Below the pieces are notes generated by a model, which saw only the letters and a program-made list of their open reading frames with translations, ran no database searches and was not told the origin of the DNA. Shown here piece after piece: positions 58,572 through 64,000 of a DNA stretch of 64,000 nt. The stretch is from Microscilla marina ATCC 23134 (lineage in GTDB: Bacteria; Bacteroidota; Bacteroidia; Cytophagales; Microscillaceae). Made by a program: the position numbers and the translations under genes. The stretch is taken from the NCBI RefSeq assembly GCF_000169175.1, contig NZ_AAWS01000012.1, positions 173,171 to 237,170 of the forward strand, in the 5' to 3' direction. Within the stretch, counting starts at the first letter, position 1. Each line of letters opens with the position of its first letter.

Positions 58572-59291
58572 ATGAAGATTACGCCCATCGAAATAAAAAA
58601 GAAAGACTTTGGCAAGCAGAAAGGCTTCATGAAGAAAGGCTTCGATACTGAAGAGGTAAGCCGGTTTTTAGAGTTTTTGGCCGAACACTGGGAAAAAATC
58701 CTGGATGAAAACAAAGAGTCAAGCATTCGCATTCAGTACCTTGAAAAAGAAATTAGTACATCACGCGAAAACGAAGATGCCCTTTTCAAAACCCTCAAAA
58801 CCGCCGAAGATGCTGGAGCGAATTTGGTAGATCAGGCACGCCGTTCGTCAGAAATAAAAATACAAGAAGCTCAGCTAAAATCAGATGTAATCATCAAAGA
58901 AGCCCAAAGCCAGGCACGCGCCATTGTGCAAAAAGCCCACGCCCGCGCCCGCAATATTTTAGACGAAATGGTAGAAGAATTGCGTGAGCGTGAAAGAGAT
59001 TATAAAGTGCTGGAAACACACCGCGACAATCTACTGATTGAGGTAAGAACTTATATCAAAGAATCGCTCGAAAAAATTGACCGTCTGGAGTCTAAAACAT
59101 CCAGTGAGTATTTTGAGAAAAAAATAGAAGAAGCTCAGCAAATTTTGGAAGAAAAACAGGAGTTGCTTGACTTGCAAAAAGCTAAAATATATCAGGAAGA
59201 CGAAGAACCCGAAAAAAACGAAGAAGTGACTGAAGCCAATGTAGCTGAAAACAACACCGGAAGTGAGTCGTTTTTTGATAAAATAGGCTAA
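58572..59291 (+). CDS. DivIVA-domain protein
   Basis: The 239-residue protein starts MKITPIEIKKKDFGKQKGF and has the DivIVA N-terminal domain (KKGFDTEEVSRFLEFLAEHWE). A long continuous coiled coil (about 45-205) of the DivIVA/GpsB kind follows, then an acidic tail (YQEDEEPEKNEEVTEANVAE) and a conserved-looking ESFFDKIG terminus. DivIVA proteins bind curved membranes at poles and septa and organise cell division or growth; the role in Bacteroidota is less studied. It is followed by folB after 107 bases and may share a transcript. Confidence 0.9.
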   Translation: MKITPIEIKKKDFGKQKGFMKKGFDTEEVSRFLEFLAEHWEKILDENKESSIRIQYLEKEISTSRENEDALFKTLKTAEDAGANLVDQARRSSEIKIQEAQLKSDVIIKEAQSQARAIVQKAHARARNILDEMVEELRERERDYKVLETHRDNLLIEVRTYIKESLEKIDRLESKTSSEYFEKKIEEAQQILEEKQELLDLQKAKIYQEDEEPEKNEEVTEANVAENNTGSESFFDKIG

Positions 59292-59398
59292 GCGTTGTCA
59301 TAAAAGCCACTTTATTTGGTGGAAACAAATCTAAAAGTTTTATTCGCGTTTTTGACGACTGATAATCAGGTCAACTAACGTAACTATTTTAATAAATT

Positions 59399-59749
59399 AT
59401 GGGTCTTATTGCATTAGAAGGTTTAGAGTTTTTTGCTTACCATGGCGTATACCAGGAAGAACAAAAAATAGGTAACAAATACCGGGTAGATATTACCATA
59501 GAAACTGATTTTTTGGAAGCAGCCAAAGAAGACACCATTACGGCTACAGTGCATTATGGCGAAGTGTACGAATTGGTAAAAGCAATCATGAAACAGCCCT
59601 CTAAGCTTCTGGAGTCGCTGGCTTATCGAATAGTAGAGGCCACCCATGAAAAATATCCCAACCTGACATCAGTAGAAGCAAGCGTGGCAAAGTTTAATCC
59701 TCCGGTAGGGGGTGTTTGTAAATGGGCAAAAGTAACGCACAAACGCTAA
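59399..59749 (+). CDS. folB: Dihydroneopterin aldolase
   Basis: The 116-residue protein matches FolB throughout: IALEGLEFFAYHGVYQEEQKIGN with the catalytic-region HGV and EE, FLEAAKEDTITATVHYGEVYE, and LESLAYRIVEA. The C-terminal KFNPPVGGVCKWAKV contains the active-site Lys region. It converts 7,8-dihydroneopterin to 6-hydroxymethyl-dihydropterin and glycolaldehyde in folate synthesis. The length is normal. It is separated by 5 bases from the next methyltransferase gene, so the two are probably co-transcribed. Confidence 0.95.
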   Translation: MGLIALEGLEFFAYHGVYQEEQKIGNKYRVDITIETDFLEAAKEDTITATVHYGEVYELVKAIMKQPSKLLESLAYRIVEATHEKYPNLTSVEASVAKFNPPVGGVCKWAKVTHKR

Positions 59750-59754
59750 GCTAA

Positions 59755-60342
59755 ATGCCACAAAAGCCCAAAAACGAAGATGCTATTCGTAATCAATACG
59801 CCGAACAGGGCGTAGATGCCTACTACCAACAATACGGTGATGCCTACGAAAATCCTCACTTTACACAGATTGAAAAACTGTTGCAGCAAAACCAGTCAAA
59901 GATAGATTATGCCCACATACTGGATTTTTGTGCCGGTGGGGGAGAAGTAAGCCGTATTTTGCAAGCAATGGACTTTACTGACGTACAAGGCTGCGACCCC
60001 TACACCCATGAGTTGTACCACCAACAAACCGGACAAACCTGCCTTACTTACAATTTTCAGGAGGTAATACAGGGTAGGCTCAATCAGTGGGCAACAGCGC
60101 ACCAACCCAATCAAGGATTTAGCAGTATTATTTGTAGCTTTGCTATGCATCTTTGCCCCGAAAAACAATTGTATCCATTGGTTTTCAACCTGTTTCAACT
60201 TACCCGTCAATTGATTATTATTACTCCACACAAACGCCCTGCCCTGGAAGACCTGGCGCAGGTACAGCTCGATTTTGAAGACTTTACCCTCACCAAGCGT
60301 GGCAAAAAGGTAAAGCTTAAGAGTTATAGTTGGAGTGATTAG
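59755..60342 (+). CDS. SAM-dependent methyltransferase
   Basis: The 195-residue protein has a class I methyltransferase core with motif I ILDFCAGGGEVSRIL near residue 61, then DVQGCDPYTHELY for the strand-2 acidic residue. FSSIICSFAMHLCP is motif II-like and LIIITPHKRP is post-II. The catalytic C-terminal part is short. The substrate is unknown. It begins 5 bases after folB, so it belongs to that transcript; a role tied to folate is not implied by sequence. Confidence 0.82.
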   Translation: MPQKPKNEDAIRNQYAEQGVDAYYQQYGDAYENPHFTQIEKLLQQNQSKIDYAHILDFCAGGGEVSRILQAMDFTDVQGCDPYTHELYHQQTGQTCLTYNFQEVIQGRLNQWATAHQPNQGFSSIICSFAMHLCPEKQLYPLVFNLFQLTRQLIIITPHKRPALEDLAQVQLDFEDFTLTKRGKKVKLKSYSWSD

Positions 60343-60480
60343 TGTAAACTACTGGCAATAAGTATTGTATGGGGATAAAATCTTTTGGAACAAAAAACAC
60401 CTGTTAACCTCACTTATTGCCCCCACATCTACTCCTTATCTTGTTTGTAGAGGAAAAGCCTGTGAATGTTACCAACAAAA

Positions 60481-61998
60481 CTATGCTCCAAGTTGCAGCT
60501 TCAGTGCCCCATAATCTATCTTGGAATGGTGCCGGGCATCACGAGGAATTTGTGCGACTACTTGTAGTTTGTCATAGGGAATGTTGCCCATTTTAGGCGC
60601 TAATACCTCTTTGTTTAAGACTGACTCTAGTACCAGTATACGCTGTTGATTCATTTCTAGCAAGGTACCCATAGTTACACCAGCTATATTAACCAACTGG
60701 TTTTCGATAATAAAAGGCGATAAATACCCTCCTTCAAACTCAATTAATTGAGCACAACGACCTGTAAGTAGTAATTGATTCCCTTTTTTGAGTCCACTGT
60801 CTCCGGTACGGTGCCATATTTTATTGCCTACTATAATCTTGTTTTGGCGAAAAGCAGCATCATTTTTAAAGTACTGTTTAAGCACATGTGCTCCTGCTAC
60901 TATAATTTCGCCTATAACATCATCTTCCAGCGTCATTTCGTCTAGTGCCAGTGCACTACATGCAGGAATATTTCCATCGCTTACCCGGATAATACGTACC
61001 TCGGTTTTATGAAAAATCTCGCCTACTGGCAAACCTTCAGGCAATGTTTCAGGAGCTTGGCTCAAGGTCTGGGCATCAATAGAGCTAATCGGTTCTACCT
61101 CGGTAGAGCCATATACTACCATAGAGGTTGCTTGAGGGAAAGCTTTTACATACAAGGTAGCTTCTTGAGGAAACACTGGAGCCCCACCTGTCACAACTTT
61201 ATTTATTTGGGGAAGTTCTACTTTTTGCTCTATAGTATATTGCGCCAAACGCTTGATAAAAAATGGCGAAGCAATCATACGGTTTACCTGATGTTTAGTG
61301 ATTTGCTCTATAATTACTGCTTCGTCGATGGCTTCAGGCTTGGTCATCTTAAAGTCGGCAATAACTGATGTACAACCTACCCCCAGGTTTACAAACAATA
61401 CTATAGGCAACACAGGCATATCTACGTCACGTACCTTGGGGTGAATCTCTTCCAGTAAAGCATCAAATTGTTCGCGCAAAAATGCGTGAGTACGATTGGC
61501 AGCCTTGGGAATTCCCGTGCTACCCGTAGTAAATGTAATCAGTGCAGTCGTATCTGGGGGTACTTGAGCAATAGGTACCCCTGTTTTATGTTTTTTCTTC
61601 AGGCTCAGCTTTATTGGTATACGCCTAAGTTCTTTGGAGAATAAGGCAAATGCCCTGGCTTTCCAAACACCAATAAATCCTTTACAGTCAGCTAACTGGC
61701 AACATAGCTCCATGCGTTTTTTACTCACCCATTCGTCCAGAAAAACCGCCGTAGCTCCAATATAAAACAAAGCAAGTACTATGCGGTACAAATCTATACC
61801 CATAGGTACAAACACCAACACCCGGTCGCCTTTGCCAATGCCTTTGCGTTGAAAATAAGCTGCAGTTGCTTTTACATCTTCAGCAAGTTGTGCATAAGTA
61901 ATAGGTTGATCATTTTTATCTATAATAGCCACATTGTTAGGGTGCTTTTTAGTAGCGTTCAAAAACAACTCTGATATATTGGTTAGTTTAGTTTTCAT
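60481..61998 (-). CDS. AMP-binding acyl-CoA/ACP ligase-like enzyme
   Basis: The 505-residue ANL-superfamily enzyme has core motifs ITFTTGSTGIPKAANRTHAF (A3/P-loop), VVYGSTEVEPIS (A5), WHRTGDSG (A7) and LLLTGR (A8). A C-terminal Lys near 493 (HHSKIDYGAL, A10-like) is present. It looks most like the fatty-acid-CoA-ligase / OleC-like group, in which the C-terminal domain is short. It activates a carboxylate as acyl-AMP. It is last in a leftward cluster with a GNAT-like protein and a polyprenol-kinase-like protein, which points to lipid biosynthesis (inference). Confidence 0.87.
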   Translation of the reverse strand: MKTKLTNISELFLNATKKHPNNVAIIDKNDQPITYAQLAEDVKATAAYFQRKGIGKGDRVLVFVPMGIDLYRIVLALFYIGATAVFLDEWVSKKRMELCCQLADCKGFIGVWKARAFALFSKELRRIPIKLSLKKKHKTGVPIAQVPPDTTALITFTTGSTGIPKAANRTHAFLREQFDALLEEIHPKVRDVDMPVLPIVLFVNLGVGCTSVIADFKMTKPEAIDEAVIIEQITKHQVNRMIASPFFIKRLAQYTIEQKVELPQINKVVTGGAPVFPQEATLYVKAFPQATSMVVYGSTEVEPISSIDAQTLSQAPETLPEGLPVGEIFHKTEVRIIRVSDGNIPACSALALDEMTLEDDVIGEIIVAGAHVLKQYFKNDAAFRQNKIIVGNKIWHRTGDSGLKKGNQLLLTGRCAQLIEFEGGYLSPFIIENQLVNIAGVTMGTLLEMNQQRILVLESVLNKEVLAPKMGNIPYDKLQVVAQIPRDARHHSKIDYGALKLQLGA

Positions 61999-62173
61999 TG
62001 AATTTCTTTATGTTGTTTAGGTTGCGCCAGAAGATACAGGATGTATAGTAAGTTGTTGGTAAAAATAAAATGTAGTTTGACAAGGCACATATTGCTAAGC
62101 AAAGTAATGCAACTTTAGCCCATTCTACCAGTTATTTTTAGTTTTGTCCAAAAACAAAGTAAAAACAAGAGTT

Positions 62174-62229
62174 CCTGCCCTTTCTTTGGGTACAGCACTG
62201 TTGTACTGAGCCCAAAGAAAGGGCAGGAG
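62174..62229 (-). terminator. Long perfect hairpin between the GNAT-like and ligase genes
   Basis: TCCTGCCCTTTCTTTGGG (62174-62191) pairs perfectly over 18 bases with CCCAAAGAAAGGGCAGGA (62212-62229), and a smaller stem can form in the loop. Read on the reverse strand it lies 79 bases after the GNAT-like stop and is followed by a moderately T-rich stretch. It is probably a terminator or attenuator before the ligase gene. Confidence 0.78.
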
Positions 62230-62307
62230 AAGTTTAGTTTACAGTGCGTTAAGGTAATAGTAAAAATGACTGTTTTTTTTCTGAGTAGTTGCATTGCTTG
62301 GGAGCTA

Positions 62308-63318
62308 TTAGAGCTTTAATCCGTACAAAGCGTAAGATTTGTATTCATTGGCCGAATACTTTTCTGAGATATTTTGTGAAGCATTGCCCCGGATAATAAA
62401 TGCATGAATGACCTGTTCAAACCCCATTTCTTTGGCAGTTTGGGTAGTTTTTCCCACCAAATAACTGCCCACTCCTTTAAAAACACAAGACTTACTTCGC
62501 ATCAGGCTTTTTACAATCATACTTTTGCCCGAAGGATCATTAAAGTTTTTAATATTAAAACTCAATGCTTGTAATTCGCCTTGGGCATCCTCTACAATAG
62601 TGATAAGCTTTGGGTCAAAAAACTGTTTAAGCCGAGCATATTTGCTTACAAATTCATCTACCGAAATAGGTGTATACAAGAAGTTTTCGGCAAAGCCACT
62701 AATGCTGAGCTGTCCAATTTTTTTCAGGTCATCTTCAAAGTTTTCCATATCTATACTTCTGAAAACAGCCCCTTCCTCCTCATAACCTTTTTTGGCTTGA
62801 GCCAAAGCCTGAGCATCATATTCCAGACTTTGGTCAAGATTAGAATAATAATTGGCAATGGGTTTAAATCCTGCTTGTATAAACTGGTCATTATAATACA
62901 AGTGGTGGTAAGGCTCCATAAAAAAGGAAGCCTGTTGATGGTGTGTGCTAAATCGGTAATTATTCCAGGTAGACCCTTCCATGGGGCCAATCACCCAACT
63001 ATAGCCTTTGCTTTTTGCCAAAGTAATGGCTTCTTCTATGAGTTTTTGACTCACTGCTGGGTCGTTTTTACACTCATAACTACCTATACAAGCCGCCAAA
63101 GAATGTTGATATTGCAAACCAGGGTTTTCATAAAAGGCAAACCTACCTACTGGTACCTCGTTTTGCCATAACACATAGCAACCTGTCAGGTGAGTTGACA
63201 CGGGCTCGTTGCCCAGTTGAAACCGTGGGCTGTCTGAAGTATATAAATGATGGGGCAAGTTGTTAAATGCCTCGTGTGTTGTTTCACCAGGCATTGAACA
63301 GGTCACTTTATAAGTCAT
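62308..63318 (-). CDS. Uncharacterised GNAT-fold-like protein
   Basis: The 336-residue cytoplasmic protein has features of a GNAT acyltransferase fold. These include VGRFAFYENPGL, IGSYECKNDPAVSQKLIEEA, GYSWVIGPMEGSTWNNYRFS, and a C-terminal part with KGVGSYLVGKTTQTAKEMGF and HAFIIRGNASQNISEKYS, resembling the second half of duplicated GNAT domains. No specific family can be named. Its start is one base after the stop of the upstream polyprenol-kinase-like gene, so the two are tightly coupled. An acyl-transfer role in lipid or glycan synthesis is possible. Confidence 0.72.
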   Translation of the reverse strand: MTYKVTCSMPGETTHEAFNNLPHHLYTSDSPRFQLGNEPVSTHLTGCYVLWQNEVPVGRFAFYENPGLQYQHSLAACIGSYECKNDPAVSQKLIEEAITLAKSKGYSWVIGPMEGSTWNNYRFSTHHQQASFFMEPYHHLYYNDQFIQAGFKPIANYYSNLDQSLEYDAQALAQAKKGYEEEGAVFRSIDMENFEDDLKKIGQLSISGFAENFLYTPISVDEFVSKYARLKQFFDPKLITIVEDAQGELQALSFNIKNFNDPSGKSMIVKSLMRSKSCVFKGVGSYLVGKTTQTAKEMGFEQVIHAFIIRGNASQNISEKYSANEYKSYALYGLKL

Positions 63319-63319
63319 T

Positions 63320-63976
63320 TTACAAGTAGTGATTAATCAGCATTAGCATCGCCAATGCACTAAAAGGAATGGTTAAGTTGTCGTAACCTTTATGGCTCAG
63401 TGCCTCGGCTATGGTAGTTACCATAGCTACACTTACAGTGATAATCAAGGTTTTGGTCAAAGTCATTTGCTCTAGCCCAACTACAAGGCAAAGGCTGGTA
63501 ATGACAGCCGCAGCAAAAAAGCCTGCCGAACCACTCAAGGTTTTACAATGCCCAAAAGTGATGTACTTACCTCTGGGAAAGTGTTTGCCTACCAATGCAG
63601 CCATTGGGTCGCACAAGGTCAGGATTAATATAGGAATGTAATAAAATATAAACTGGTCTTGACTGAGGTACATCAGGTAACAACAATACACAATCACAGG
63701 ATACAAGATACTACCTCTGGTGGTGCGCTCTACTGCATTGATAGAAGGCAATAGTTTGAAATACAAAGAGGCGAGTAAAATGATGAGAAAACTGCTACAA
63801 AGTAACAATACCAACCAATGATTTTGAATCAAAGGAGGGAATAGCATCGTGAGCAAACCAGTGACAATGTGTACATACTTGCGCGTAATCTCTGCCCTTG
63901 TTTTCAGGCGATGATAGAAAAACTCTGCACTGGCAAACAGCACTAAATAAGCTATAGCCAAATAAATAGTGTTCAA
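63320..63976 (-). CDS. Polyprenol/phytol/diacylglycerol-kinase-like membrane protein
   Basis: The 218-residue protein has about six membrane helices. It has the motifs of the SEC59/VTE5/DgkA-2 CTP-dependent lipid-kinase family: ITRKYVHIVTGL near 30, RTTRGSILYPVI near 87, LTLCDPMAALVGKHFPRGKY near 118, and STIAEALS-like TTIAEALSHKGYDN near 189. It would phosphorylate a polyprenol, phytol-like alcohol or diacylglycerol. The start appears to be a TTG overlapping the TGA of a further reverse-strand frame running off the window edge, which suggests the operon continues upstream. Confidence 0.82.
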   Translation of the reverse strand: MNTIYLAIAYLVLFASAEFFYHRLKTRAEITRKYVHIVTGLLTMLFPPLIQNHWLVLLLCSSFLIILLASLYFKLLPSINAVERTTRGSILYPVIVYCCYLMYLSQDQFIFYYIPILILTLCDPMAALVGKHFPRGKYITFGHCKTLSGSAGFFAAAVITSLCLVVGLEQMTLTKTLIITVSVAMVTTIAEALSHKGYDNLTIPFSALAMLMLINHYL

Positions 63977-64000
63977 CAGTTTTCGCTCATGATTTTACAT

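Overview
The window looks like chromosome of a marine Bacteroidota of the Cytophagia type, close to Microscilla. The support is a protein carrying a type IX secretion (T9SS) C-terminal sorting domain, several SusC-like or CarboxypepD_reg TonB-dependent receptors, a GLPGLI-family protein, DUF4476 proteins, SiaB/SiaC proteins, TPR and SpoIIE signalling proteins, AT-rich intergenic DNA and near absence of Shine-Dalgarno sites. This assignment is inference; no rRNA, tRNA, CRISPR array, transposase or prophage core was seen.

Layout. 1-9.6 kb: a truncated TPR signalling protein, a DUF427 protein, TrmD, a SiaC-like phosphoprotein, free-methionine-sulfoxide reductase, a TetR regulator with a shared operator in front of itself and of an SDR oxidoreductase, a methyltransferase, a Crp/Fnr regulator and a secreted M28 peptidase. 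9.6-13.0 kb: three consecutive secreted DUF4476 proteins with very different linkers, one of them a Cys/His/Gly tandem repeat. 14.0-23.2 kb: a ChaN-like protein, then a co-directional run of four MuiA-like (DUF4140/DUF4139) paralogues and a membrane-anchored propeller protein. 23.3-29.7 kb: a lipoprotein, a four-TM coiled-coil protein with a C-terminal Cys4 motif, a translationally coupled RHH/ORF6N pair with palindromic operator candidates, a peroxiredoxin-like protein and a DUF885 hydrolase. 29.9-36.4 kb: a 1612-residue T9SS protein with seven repeated domains, a SiaB-like kinase and PgeF. 36.5-49.1 kb: a recent tandem duplication of a TonB-dependent receptor gene, a two-component system whose sensor has a His-rich periplasmic loop, an SBP3-TM-SpoIIE protein whose phosphatase domain has lost metal-binding Asp residues, and two TonB proteins. 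49.5-58.1 kb: a LolA-fold protein, a DASS symporter, an outer-membrane barrel receptor with its GLPGLI partner, a phosphopantetheinyl transferase and a WD40 protein. 58.5-64 kb: DivIVA, FolB, a methyltransferase, and a leftward lipid-type cluster (acyl-CoA/AMP ligase, GNAT-like protein, polyprenol/phytol-kinase-like protein).

The intergenic DNA carries at least four families of dispersed, hairpin-forming repeats. One (three copies, 232-269 bp) has GGAAC termini flanked by 3-bp TTA or TAA duplications and interchangeable cores. A second (two copies, 168 bp) is almost one long palindrome. A third (two copies) has long imperfect terminal inverted repeats. A fourth is a roughly 110-160 bp unit built around GCGACTTGTCGC. 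All look like non-autonomous mobile elements or MITEs; no transposase that could move them is in the window.

The strongest candidates for undescribed biology are the four-gene MuiA paralogue operon, the DUF4476 trio, the apparently phosphatase-dead periplasmic-sensor SpoIIE protein, and the TTA/TAA-targeted element family.
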